The translations under genes and the position numbers were made by a program. A stretch of 12,254 nucleotides of DNA, taken from the NCBI GenBank assembly GCA_002492335.1, contig DKYD01000007.1:9579-21832 (forward strand). Reading direction: 5' to 3'. Every line of letters begins with the position of its first letter. The first letter of the stretch is position 1. The notes under the pieces were generated by a model that was not told where the DNA came from, made no database searches, and saw nothing but the letters and a program-made list of their open reading frames with translations. Source of the stretch: Lachnospiraceae bacterium UBA7109. GTDB lineage: Bacteria; Bacillota; Clostridia; Lachnospirales; Lachnospiraceae. Of the stretch, positions 1-6,240 are shown in pieces.

Positions 1-311
1 ATCTGTTAGAGGAGTTAATATCGAAAGCAGAATATAAAAAATATATTGCTGATTATAATGATGAAATTATGAAGCTTGGTCAGCAGAGGGATACTTTGCT
101 TAACAAAATGAAGTGCCGGCAGGAAGCAGGCATTCAATATGCCGAATGGGTAGAAACATTTAAGAATTACATAAATGTAAATAAACTAACGAGAGGTATG
201 GTATTAGAACTTATAGAGAGAATAGAGGTTCATAACGATGGGTCCGTCAGTATCTATTATAAGTTTGCCAATCCATATGAAAGTTAGAATGTCTGCTATA
301 TGTATACGCTG
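1..311. mobile_element. Right end of an integrated element in a carboxypeptidase gene
   Basis: A recombinase gene ends at 287, and by about 311 the sequence has become the middle of a D-Ala-D-Ala carboxypeptidase gene. Codons from GCA-TGT-GTG-GCA (311-322) onward align with residues from about Ser132 of the intact paralogue at 3565-4815. The codons before 311 do not align. The att junction is therefore probably between about 288 and 313. The exact crossover dinucleotide cannot be read without the other end of the element or an empty site. The rest of the element lies to the left of the window, so its type (conjugative element, mobilisable element or prophage) is unknown. Confidence 0.55.
3..287 (+). 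CDS. Large serine recombinase, C-terminal end (partial)
   Basis: The reading frame is open from the window edge (first full codon at 3) to a TAG at 285-287, about 94 codons, so this is the tail of a longer gene starting outside the window. The visible part begins with a charged helical stretch rich in Glu, Lys and Tyr. It ends with a segment of the form LTRGMVLELIERIEVH followed by a short beta-like IYYKF. That ending is typical of the C-terminal region (DUF4368-like) of large serine site-specific recombinases of the TnpX/TndX kind, which excise and integrate conjugative or mobilisable elements of Clostridia. The catalytic resolvase domain with its serine is outside the window and cannot be checked. 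In such elements the recombinase gene often lies right at one end, which fits the broken host gene that starts about 25 bases downstream. The family call rests on the C-terminal pattern alone. Confidence 0.75.
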   Translation: MLEELISKAEYKKYIADYNDEIMKLGQQRDTLLNKMKCRQEAGIQYAEWVETFKNYINVNKLTRGMVLELIERIEVHNDGSVSIYYKFANPYES

Positions 312-316
312 CATGT

Positions 317-1102
317 GTGGCAATGGCGGAATACGTTTGCGGAAGTGAGGAAGAGTTTGTTGCAAGGATGAATGAACGGGCAGCAGGACTTGGAATGCAA
401 AACACACATTTTATAAATTGTAATGGACTGGATGTGGAAGGTCATCTGACAACAGCAAGAGACATTGCTCTTATGTCAAGGGAGTTGATTACTACATATC
501 CGCAGATATATGATTATTGTACGATATGGATGGAAAATATTACACATAAAACAAAAAAAGGAACGACGGAATTTGGACTTAGCAATACGAATAAACTAAT
601 CCGGCATTATGAATATGCGACTGGTTTGAAAACAGGATCTACGAGTAAGGCGAAATTCTGTATATCAGCAACCGGAAGAAAAAATGATATGGATATGATT
701 GCGGTTATTATGGCGGCAGATGACAGCAAGACAAGGAATAAGGATGCGGTGACGCTTATGAATTACGGATTTGGAAAATGTACAAAATATTGTGAGAAAA
801 AAATAGAAAAGACAGATGCGGTTCCGGTTAAACGAGGAATAAAGAAAACAGTAAAAGTAATGCAGAAAGAGACTTTTGCGTATGTGGATACAACAGGGGC
901 GGATTTGAATTCGATCGAACGGAAGGTAGTATTAAAAAAAGAAGTGAAAGCTCCGGTAAAACAGGGAGATAAAGTAGGAGAGGCAAAGTATTACCTGAAC
1001 GGAGAGGAAATCGGAAGCGTAGATATTCTTACTGTGGAGGAAGTAAAGGAAATCAGTTATAAAAGTGCAATGGGGGATACTCTGAGAAAATATCTTCTAT
1101 AG
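317..1102 (+). pseudogene. 5'-truncated D-Ala-D-Ala carboxypeptidase (DacF/PBP5 family)
   Basis: This open frame of 261 codons (GTG start at 317) matches the C-terminal two thirds of a peptidase family S11 carboxypeptidase. Those enzymes trim the terminal D-Ala from peptidoglycan stem peptides outside the membrane. Residue 1 corresponds to about Val134 of the intact copy at 3565-4815. Present are the segment GLGMQNTHFINCNGLD (24-39), the KTG triad (105-107) in GLKTGSTSKAKF, and a beta-rich PBP5-type C-terminal domain (about 165-245). Missing are the signal peptide, the SxxK nucleophile motif and the SxN motif, so the product cannot be an active enzyme. No Shine-Dalgarno site precedes GTG 317 or ATG 323, and nearby ATGs at 289 and 299 are out of frame, so translation is doubtful. 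The frame has stayed open for 261 codons, which suggests recent disruption or a reversible one. The 5' part presumably lies beyond the integrated element to the left. Confidence 0.8.
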
Positions 1103-1133
1103 CTATATTCTGTCTTTTCTTCAGCATATTTAT

Positions 1134-1162
1134 TTGCAAATTGACAGGAATAATTATATAAT
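1134..1162 (+). promoter_or_regulatory. Sigma-A-type promoter of the phosphoesterase gene
   Basis: A perfect -10 TATAAT (1157-1162) lies 17 bases after TTGCAA (1134-1139), which matches the -35 consensus at four of six positions. An apparent TTGACA at 1141-1146 is only 10 bases from this -10 and has no good -10 at 16-18 bases. Transcription would start near 1169, inside a stem-loop at 1166-1183, leaving a leader of about 90 bases before the TTG start at 1261. Confidence 0.55.
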
Positions 1163-1165
1163 TGT

Positions 1166-1183
1166 AACGATTTGGCAATCGTT
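1166..1183 (+). promoter_or_regulatory. Perfect 7-bp dyad at the predicted transcription start
   Basis: AACGATT (1166-1172) and AATCGTT (1177-1183) are exact reverse complements around a 4-base centre, TGGC. The dyad begins three bases after the TATAAT box, where a repressor would block initiation. It could equally form a stem-loop at the 5' end of the mRNA. No U-tract follows, so it is not a terminator. I do not recognise the cognate protein. Confidence 0.4.
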
Positions 1184-1260
1184 TATACGGGTCAGATGTG
1201 TCTGAACAGTTACATGATTTGTGATGGCAGAAGAAAAGACAGATAGATTGAGGTGAAGTT

Positions 1261-2127
1261 TTGAAATATATTATAACTGCAATTGCGATAGTACTGCTTT
1301 TTGTTATTATAGAAATGATAAGAGAATTCTTTGGCTTCCGGGTGACACATTACAAGATTTCTCCGGATGAATCAGAAAATACGGAAAACACACATAGAAT
1401 TCTGTTTTTAAGCGATATGCACAACCGCGTATACGGCAAAGAAAACTGCCGTCTGCTTCGTGCGATACGAGGGGAAGAGCCGGAATTGATTTTGATTGGC
1501 GGAGATATGCTGATTGGAAGAAGAGAATGTGATTTCCAGCCGGCATTGGATTTGGTGAAAGCACTTGCAAAGATATGTCCGGTTTATTATGCCAATGGCA
1601 ATCATGAGCAGAGGATGAAAGAAAATCCAGAAGAATATCTCTATTCTTACAGGCAATACAGAAAGGAGCTTACAGAAGCCGGGATACAGTTCCTTGAAAA
1701 TGAATCCCGGAAGATACAGCTTGGTGAGATGCTTTTTTACATAGCGGGTTTAGAAGCTCCGATGGGGTGTTATTCTCATTTTCACAGAAAGAATTTAAAG
1801 AAGGATGAATTGATAAAGCGGATCGGAACTTGTCCGGACGAGGGATATTCGGTTCTTCTGGCACATAACCCGGCAGATATGGAAACATATTTTGCATGGG
1901 GAGCCAGGCTGGTTCTGTCAGGACATTTTCATGGCGGCATTGTACGGATCCCCGGTATAGGCGGGGTAATTTCCACCGGTTTCCATCTGTTTCCAAAATA
2001 TTCGGGAGGAATCTATCGTAAGGGAAAGCAGACGGCAGTAGTGAGCAGGGGACTTGGCAGTCATACGCTTCCGGTGCGTTTGTTTAATCCGGCAGAGGTT
2101 GTTGTTTTGGATATAAGTGAGACTTGA
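1261..2127 (+). CDS. Membrane-anchored calcineurin-like metallophosphoesterase
   Basis: The protein has 288 residues. Residues 1-20 form a hydrophobic helix that acts as a membrane anchor or uncleaved signal, and the rest is a metal-dependent phosphoesterase domain. All family motifs are present in order: SDMHN (51-55, metal ligands Asp52 and His54), GGDM (80-83, Asp82), GNHE (113-116), AHNP (201-204) and GHFHGG (221-226, His222 and His224). They build a two-metal site that hydrolyses phosphate mono- or diesters. The GHFHGG ending and overall layout resemble the YaeI/YkuE subgroup, but the substrate cannot be told from sequence. The TTG start at 1261 follows GAGGTG (1250-1255) at five bases, and its hydrophobic N-terminus also supports it. 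The gene has its own upstream promoter. Its stop codon (2125-2127) lies inside the -35 box of the scpA promoter, so the two genes are tightly packed but independently promoted. Confidence 0.85.
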   Translation: MKYIITAIAIVLLFVIIEMIREFFGFRVTHYKISPDESENTENTHRILFLSDMHNRVYGKENCRLLRAIRGEEPELILIGGDMLIGRRECDFQPALDLVKALAKICPVYYANGNHEQRMKENPEEYLYSYRQYRKELTEAGIQFLENESRKIQLGEMLFYIAGLEAPMGCYSHFHRKNLKKDELIKRIGTCPDEGYSVLLAHNPADMETYFAWGARLVLSGHFHGGIVRIPGIGGVISTGFHLFPKYSGGIYRKGKQTAVVSRGLGSHTLPVRLFNPAEVVVLDISET

Positions 2128-2152
2128 GAAATACAGAAAGTTTCTGTATAAT
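2124..2152 (+). promoter_or_regulatory. Sigma-A-type promoter of scpAB
   Basis: TTGAGA (2124-2129, five of six consensus bases) and TATAAT (2147-2152, perfect) are 17 bases apart. The -35 box overlaps the TGA stop of the phosphoesterase gene. Transcription would begin near 2159, about 38 bases before the scpA ATG. Almost the whole spacer is a 19-bp palindrome listed separately. Confidence 0.7.
2131..2149. promoter_or_regulatory. 19-bp perfect palindrome within the scpA promoter
   Basis: ATACAGAAAGTTTCTGTAT is two 9-bp arms around one central base. It fills the spacer and covers the first three bases of the -10 box. This placement is typical of a repressor operator, since bound protein would exclude RNA polymerase. 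No run of T follows, and the promoter reading of the same bases is strong, so an intrinsic terminator for the upstream gene is less likely. It is not a LexA box, because it lacks GAAC-N4-GTTC. The binding protein is unknown. Confidence 0.5.
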
Positions 2153-2196
2153 AAATGAGTTGTGAGAGTTATGAGTTGTATGTGTGAGGAGCAGCT

Positions 2197-2952
2197 ATGG
2201 GAATTCCGGTAAAGCTTCAGGTATTTGAAGGTCCGCTTGATCTTCTTCTGCACCTGATAGATAAAAACAAAATAGATATTTATGACATACCGATCGTCGA
2301 GGTTACGAATCAGTATATGGAATATATCCGGGATATGGAAAAGGAAGACTTAAATATTATGAGTGAATTCCTTGTGATGGCGGCCACACTTCTGGATATT
2401 AAGTGCAGGATGCTTCTTCCGAAAGAGGTGAATGAGGAAGGAGAAGAGGAAGACCCCAGACAGGAACTTGTGGAACAGCTTCTGGAATATAAGATGTACA
2501 AATATATGTCTTATGAGCTGAAAGACCGGCAGGTGGATGGGGAGCGCTCTATGTATAAGGAGCCAACTATCCCGGAGGAGGTTATGAATTATATGCCTCC
2601 GGTTGACCTGGACAGACTGCTTGACGGTTTGACATTGTCAAAGCTAGACCATATTTTTAAAGAAATTATGAAGCGTCAGGCGGAAAAAATAGACCCTGTC
2701 AGAAGTAAATTCGGAAAACTTGAGAAAGAAGAAGTGACTGTACCGGAGAAAATCCAGTATGTGACAGAATATGCCCGGGCGCATAGAAAATTCAGTTTTC
2801 GCGAGCTGCTTGAAAAGCAAAGCTCAAAGGTACAGATCGTAGTAACGTTTCTGGCAATTCTGGAGCTTATGAAAGTAGGAGTTATCTGTATTGAACAGGA
2901 GAAGCTGTTTGATGACATTATCATTACGTCAAAGGTGCAGATAGAAGAGTAG
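2197..2952 (+). CDS. scpA: Segregation and condensation protein A
   Basis: ScpA is the kleisin subunit of the Smc-ScpA-ScpB complex. It bridges the head of one SMC subunit and the neck of the other, and the complex loads at replication origins to compact and separate sister chromosomes. The 251-residue length is normal. The N-terminal segment VFEGPLDLLLHLIDKNKIDI (about 8-27) is the hallmark SMC neck-binding helix. An acidic linker with the cluster EEGEEEDPRQ lies near residues 80-90. A C-terminal winged-helix region with the segment FSFRELLEKQSSKVQIVVTF contacts the SMC head. The ATG at 2197 follows AGGAG (2187-2191) at five bases. Transcription starts from the promoter at 2124-2152. scpB follows after 15 bases, so the two subunits are co-transcribed. 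The smc gene itself is not in this window. Confidence 0.95.
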   Translation: MGIPVKLQVFEGPLDLLLHLIDKNKIDIYDIPIVEVTNQYMEYIRDMEKEDLNIMSEFLVMAATLLDIKCRMLLPKEVNEEGEEEDPRQELVEQLLEYKMYKYMSYELKDRQVDGERSMYKEPTIPEEVMNYMPPVDLDRLLDGLTLSKLDHIFKEIMKRQAEKIDPVRSKFGKLEKEEVTVPEKIQYVTEYARAHRKFSFRELLEKQSSKVQIVVTFLAILELMKVGVICIEQEKLFDDIIITSKVQIEE

Positions 2953-2967
2953 AAAGGGATACGGGAA

Positions 2968-3537
2968 GTGGAAATTAACAGACTGGAAGGAATTATAGAA
3001 GCGATTCTTTTTACTATGGGAGAATCTGTTGAAATTCAGAAAATCGCGTCGGCAATCGGACATGATGTGCCGACGACAAAGAAAATCATACATAGGATGC
3101 AGGATCGCTATGGAGAAGAAAACAGGGGAATCCGTATTATTGAATTGGAAGATTCCGTTCAGATGTGTACGAAGACGGAGATGTATGAATATTTGATCCG
3201 GATTGCAAAACAGCCGAAGAATTATGTGCTGACGGACGTACTTCTGGAGACGTTGTCTATTATTGCATATAAGCAGCCTGTGACAAGGCTGGAGATTGAA
3301 AAAATCAGGGGAGTGAAGTCTGACCATGCGGTAAATAAGCTGGTGGAGTATAATCTTGTATGCGAAGTGGGAAGGATGGATGCGCCCGGGAAACCGATTT
3401 TGTTCGGGACGACGGAGGAATTTCTGAGAAGATTCAGTATCCAGTCAGTGGATGAACTTCCGGGTATCAATCCGGAGCAGCTGGAAAGTTTTAAAGAAGA
3501 GGCGGAAGAAGAAATTCAATTAAGCCTGAATGTATAG
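2968..3537 (+). CDS. scpB: Segregation and condensation protein B
   Basis: ScpB dimers bind the central linker of ScpA and regulate the Smc complex. The product has 189 residues, a normal length, and shows the expected pair of winged-helix domains. The N-terminal LEGIIEAILFTMGESV (about 6-21) is the typical opening. The segment LLETLSIIAYKQPVTRLEIEKIRGVKS near the middle is the most conserved stretch of the family, and it is followed by the motif GRMDAPGKPILFGTTEEFL. The C-terminus is acidic. The start is GTG at 2968, preceded by the purine-rich AGAAAGGGA at 2951-2959. There is no separate promoter between scpA and scpB, so they form one transcription unit. The intact carboxypeptidase gene begins 27 bases downstream and may share the transcript. 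Confidence 0.95.
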   Translation: MEINRLEGIIEAILFTMGESVEIQKIASAIGHDVPTTKKIIHRMQDRYGEENRGIRIIELEDSVQMCTKTEMYEYLIRIAKQPKNYVLTDVLLETLSIIAYKQPVTRLEIEKIRGVKSDHAVNKLVEYNLVCEVGRMDAPGKPILFGTTEEFLRRFSIQSVDELPGINPEQLESFKEEAEEEIQLSLNV

Positions 3538-3564
3538 AGAAGAAAACGCATATAGTATTGTGAT

Positions 3565-4815
3565 ATGGATGAATCTATGGTGCGTGTAATGAAAAAGAAA
3601 TGTATTGTATTGGTGAGCCTGATCAGTCTCCTGGCAGCCCGGCTTTGCATGGGTGATGTCCGGGCAGAGGAGACAGCAGACGAGCCGGGAAACCTTTATG
3701 CCCGCTCAGCAGTTCTTATGGATGCTGACAGCGGGCGTATTTTGTTTGGGAAAGAGGAAGAAGAGATACGCCCGATGGCAAGTACTACAAAGATTATGAC
3801 CTGTATTCTGGCATTGGAGCATATGGAAGAAGGGCAGGTAGTGTCTGTCTCGGATTATGCGGTGTGTCAGCCGAAGGTAAAGCTCGGGGTGCGGGGAACG
3901 GAAGAGTATTACATACGGGATCTTTTGTATTCGCTTATGCTTGAATCACACAATGACAGTGCAGTTGTTATAGCGGAAGGAATTGGCGGAAGTGTAGAAG
4001 AATTTGCCGGGATGATGAATGAAAAGGCAAGGGAATTAGGTTGTATGAAGACGCATTTTGTTACGCCAAACGGGTTAGATGCTTCTGATGAAGAAGGCGT
4101 TCACGCGACGACAGCGGCGGATCTTGCCAGAATCATGAAATATTGTATTATGGATTCACCGAAACGGGAGGATTTTCTTGAAATTACGAGAACAAAATCC
4201 TGGCAATTTACAAATCTGACAGGCGAACGAAGTTTTTCCTGTAATAATCATAATGCATTTCTCGATATGATGGAAGGGGCGCTGTCCGGAAAGACAGGGT
4301 TTACCGCAGATGCAGGATACTGTTATGTGGGAGCGCTTACCCGGGATGGAAAAACGTTTATTGTGGCGCTTCTTGCCTGCGGCTGGCCGAATAACAAGGG
4401 ATACAAGTGGAAAGATACCCGGACGCTTATGGAATATGGGCTTGCAAAATATGAATACCGGGATGTGTGGGAAACGGTGCCTGATCTCAGTGTTTTGGTG
4501 AAAAATGCAGTGGCAGATAACAAAGAAGAAAAATGGTATGCGAAAGATGCGGTTATACAGGCAGGAATAGAAAAGGTTCCGGAAGAACTTCAGGTTCTGC
4601 TTCGCGATGATGAAAAGGTGGAGATAAAGAAAGAATTTTCAGATGTACTTCAGGCGCCGGTAAGAAAGGGTCAGAAAATAGGAAAGGTTACCTATATTTT
4701 GGATGGCATTACAATCGGAAGTTATGATATTGTAACATTGGAAAAGGCTGAAAAGAGAGATTTCTTATGGTGCCTGAAAAAAATCGCAGAAGCCTTTGCG
4801 AATGGCGTGGTCTGA
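3565..4815 (+). CDS. dacF: D-alanyl-D-alanine carboxypeptidase (DacF/PBP5-like)
   Basis: This is a secreted, low-molecular-weight penicillin-binding protein of peptidase family S11. It removes the terminal D-Ala of pentapeptide stems and so limits peptidoglycan cross-linking. The 416 residues include a signal peptide with a hydrophobic core (about 12-24) and a likely cleavage near VRA-EE (33-35). All three catalytic motifs are present: STTK (73-76, nucleophile Ser73 and Lys76), SHN (128-130) and KTG (243-245). A beta-rich PBP5-type C-terminal domain (about 300-385) follows, then an amphipathic tail with the segment CLKKIAEAFANG that may lie on the membrane. The start is uncertain: ATG 3565 has no clear Shine-Dalgarno site, and ATG 3577 or 3589 (giving MKKKCIVLV, a more usual signal peptide start) are alternatives. 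The gene is a paralogue of the broken copy at 317-1102. DacF in B. subtilis belongs to sporulation, but a vegetative role is equally possible here. A terminator follows at 4905-4934. Confidence 0.9.
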   Translation: MDESMVRVMKKKCIVLVSLISLLAARLCMGDVRAEETADEPGNLYARSAVLMDADSGRILFGKEEEEIRPMASTTKIMTCILALEHMEEGQVVSVSDYAVCQPKVKLGVRGTEEYYIRDLLYSLMLESHNDSAVVIAEGIGGSVEEFAGMMNEKARELGCMKTHFVTPNGLDASDEEGVHATTAADLARIMKYCIMDSPKREDFLEITRTKSWQFTNLTGERSFSCNNHNAFLDMMEGALSGKTGFTADAGYCYVGALTRDGKTFIVALLACGWPNNKGYKWKDTRTLMEYGLAKYEYRDVWETVPDLSVLVKNAVADNKEEKWYAKDAVIQAGIEKVPEELQVLLRDDEKVEIKKEFSDVLQAPVRKGQKIGKVTYILDGITIGSYDIVTLEKAEKRDFLWCLKKIAEAFANGVV

Positions 4816-4904
4816 ATTTTGCTCTGACCCTGATACTATTGAACGATCAGGTGTAAAATTTAGTTGTATTTTATGTTTGTTTATGCTAATCTAAGAACAT
4901 CAAC

Positions 4905-4934
4905 GGGGCGGTATTTCTGCCGCTCCATTTTATT
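4905..4934 (+). terminator. Intrinsic terminator after dacF
   Basis: GGGGCGG (4905-4911) pairs with CCGCTCC (4920-4926), giving seven base pairs with one G-U, around an eight-base loop. It is followed by ATTTTATT. It separates the scpAB-dacF region from recA. Confidence 0.8.
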
Positions 4935-4935
4935 C

Positions 4936-4949
4936 ATATCTTAAGATAT
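4936..4949. repeat. 14-bp perfect palindrome
   Basis: ATATCTTAAGATAT is self-complementary over its full length and lies just after the terminator. It has no promoter elements around it that I can define. AT-rich palindromes of this size can occur by chance, so an operator role is only a possibility. Confidence 0.3.
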
Positions 4950-5060
4950 TCTGGCGTCGGACTCCGTGTCGGGGAAATGATCCGGTATAAAGAAAAAAGA
5001 AGAGACAGGGGGTGGAGTTGATATATGGAAGAAGCATAGAAGCAGAATTTAAAATTTTTG

Positions 5061-5089
5061 TTGACATTTTAAAGTAAGTATAATACTAT
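5061..5089 (+). promoter_or_regulatory. Sigma-A-type promoter of recA
   Basis: A consensus TTGACA (5061-5066) is followed after 17 bases by TACTAT (5084-5089, four of six). A nearby TATAAT (5079-5084) is only 12 bases from this -35 and has no good -35 of its own. Transcription would start near 5096, with the LexA box just downstream at 5103-5116. Confidence 0.65.
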
Positions 5090-5102
5090 ATTAATCAGAT
5101 AA

Positions 5103-5116
5103 CGAACGTTAGTTCG
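5103..5116. promoter_or_regulatory. LexA operator (SOS box) of recA
   Basis: CGAACGTTAGTTCG has the arms CGAAC and GTTCG around four bases, which is the Gram-positive LexA/DinR pattern CGAAC-N4-GTTCG. It sits between the predicted start of transcription and the recA Shine-Dalgarno site, so LexA bound there would block transcription until it is cleaved in response to DNA damage. Site and position both match known recA regulation in Firmicutes. Confidence 0.9.
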
Positions 5117-5139
5117 CTTGTTGAAAAGGAGAAGAAATT

Positions 5140-6237
5140 ATGGCAGGCAGTATAGACAAGAAAAATGCAGATAAAAAAGAGACAGATAAGAAGAAAGATG
5201 CGCTGGAGTCAGCGATAGCAAAACTTGAGAAGGATTTTGGAAAGGGAACAGTCATGAAGCTCGGAGATTCCGCTGCAAGAGTTGCAGTTGAGACAATTCC
5301 GACAGGCTCCCTGAGTCTGGATATTGCACTGGGACTCGGTGGTGTGCCGAAAGGGCGTGTTGTCGAGGTATACGGACCGGAATCAAGTGGTAAGACGACC
5401 CTGGCTCTGCATATGATCGCAGAGGTTCAGAAGCGTGGCGGTATTGCCGGGTTTATTGATGCAGAGCATGCGCTTGACCCGGTGTATGCGAAAAATATTG
5501 GTGTAGATATTGATGAACTTTATATCTCTCAGCCTGACAGTGGGGATCAGGCATTGGAGATCGCAGAGACGATGGCACGCTCGGGCGCTCTGGATATTAT
5601 CGTCATTGACTCTGTTGCAGCGTTGGTGCCAAAGCAGGAGATAGAAGGAGATATGGGAGATTCTCATGTGGGACTCCAGGCAAGACTGATGTCGCAGGCT
5701 CTTAGAAAATTAACCCCGGTTATAAGCAAATCTAATTGTGTTGTGATTTTTATCAACCAGCTTCGTGAAAAAATTGGTGTTATGTTTGGAAATCCCGAGA
5801 CAACTGCAGGGGGTCGTGCGCTGAAGTTCTATGCGTCTGTGCGTATGGATATCCGAAAGATAGAAACGTTGAAGCAGAGTGGAGAGATGGTTGGAAACAG
5901 GGCTCGTGTCAAGGTTGTGAAAAATAAGATTGCGCCTCCGTTTAAAGAGGCCGAATTTGACATTATGTTTGGTAAAGGAATCTCAAAAGAAGGCGATGTG
6001 CTGGATCTTGCGGTCGGATTGAATTTGGTAAATAAAAGTGGTTCCTGGTTTTCGTATAATGGGGAAAAGATCGGTCAGGGGCGTGAAAATGCTAAGAGTT
6101 ATTTGAGCGAGCACCCGGAGGTAATGGCAGAACTGGATACGAAGATAAGGGAGCATTATCAGTTTGGGAAAGCAGAAGAGAAAGTAGAGAAAGCAGATGC
6201 ACAAAAGCCGGAAAGTAACGATGAAGAAGAGGAATAA
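5140..6237 (+). CDS. recA: Recombinase RecA
   Basis: RecA forms filaments on single-stranded DNA, drives homologous strand exchange and stimulates LexA self-cleavage in the SOS response. The 365-residue protein carries Walker [10 protein letters not shown] (79-87), the segment [10 protein letters not shown] (105-114) with the catalytic Glu, Walker B LDIIVIDS (151-158), DNA-binding loop L1 around residues 165-174 ([10 protein letters not shown]) and the switch segment [22 protein letters not shown] (204-225) leading into loop L2. Two features stand out: a Lys/Asp-rich N-terminal extension of about 20 residues, and a highly acidic C-terminus ending in DEEEE, of the kind that modulates filament activity in other RecA proteins. 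The ATG at 5140 follows AAGGAG (5126-5131) at eight bases. Expression comes from the promoter at 5061-5089 under the LexA box at 5103-5116. recX begins three bases after the stop, so the two genes are co-transcribed and probably translationally coupled. Confidence 0.98.
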   Translation: MAGSIDKKNADKKETDKKKDALESAIAKLEKDFGKGTVMKLGDSAARVAVETIPTGSLSLDIALGLGGVPKGRVVEVYGPESSGKTTLALHMIAEVQKRGGIAGFIDAEHALDPVYAKNIGVDIDELYISQPDSGDQALEIAETMARSGALDIIVIDSVAALVPKQEIEGDMGDSHVGLQARLMSQALRKLTPVISKSNCVVIFINQLREKIGVMFGNPETTAGGRALKFYASVRMDIRKIETLKQSGEMVGNRARVKVVKNKIAPPFKEAEFDIMFGKGISKEGDVLDLAVGLNLVNKSGSWFSYNGEKIGQGRENAKSYLSEHPEVMAELDTKIREHYQFGKAEEKVEKADAQKPESNDEEEE

Positions 6238-6240
6238 AAT

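Larger units (their letters stand above)
1109..1243. repeat. 14-bp inverted repeat bracketing a promoter
   Basis: The left arm TCTGTCTTTTCTTC (1109-1122) and the right arm GAAGAAAAGACAGA (1230-1243) are exact reverse complements, separated by 107 bases. The interval contains the promoter of the phosphoesterase gene. The left arm lies just after the stop of the carboxypeptidase fragment and the right arm just before the Shine-Dalgarno site at 1250. Possible roles are an invertible segment, long-range pairing in read-through transcripts, or chance between purine- and pyrimidine-rich tracts. The match is seen directly; the role is unknown. Confidence 0.6.
4816..5060. other. Non-coding gap between dacF and the recA promoter
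   Basis: No credible gene is visible here. A weak dyad CCTGAT/ATCAGG (4829-4834 and 4846-4851) follows the dacF stop, and then comes the terminator at 4905-4934. A 14-bp perfect palindrome, ATATCTTAAGATAT, lies at 4936-4949. A G-rich, Shine-Dalgarno-like run (GGGGGTGG, 5008-5015) is followed by a TTG at 5018 that opens a frame of only 19 codons; I do not call it a gene. Confidence 0.5.

Noticed and set aside
293..316. In-frame codons CTG CTA TAT before the carboxypeptidase fragment as native LLY of the paralogue
   Set aside because: The paralogue has LLY eleven residues before the matching Val, against five here. A stop codon lies just upstream, so the resemblance is probably chance.
1141..1146. 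TTGACA as the -35 of the phosphoesterase promoter
   Set aside because: The perfect TATAAT is only 10 bases away and nothing resembling a -10 lies 16-18 bases downstream, so TTGCAA at 1134-1139 fits better.
1918..2253. Minus-strand open frame over the end of the phosphoesterase gene and the scpA start
   Set aside because: It is antisense to two confidently identified genes, has low-complexity composition and resembles no family I know.
5018..5077. 19-codon frame from TTG after a strong GGGGGTGG run
   Set aside because: It is too short, its start is TTG, and it overlaps the recA -35 box. I note it as a curiosity and not as a gene.
5079..5084. TATAAT as the recA -10 box
   Set aside because: It is only 12 bases from the TTGACA at 5061-5066 and has no good -35 at 16-18 bases. 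TACTAT at 17 bases is the better partner.
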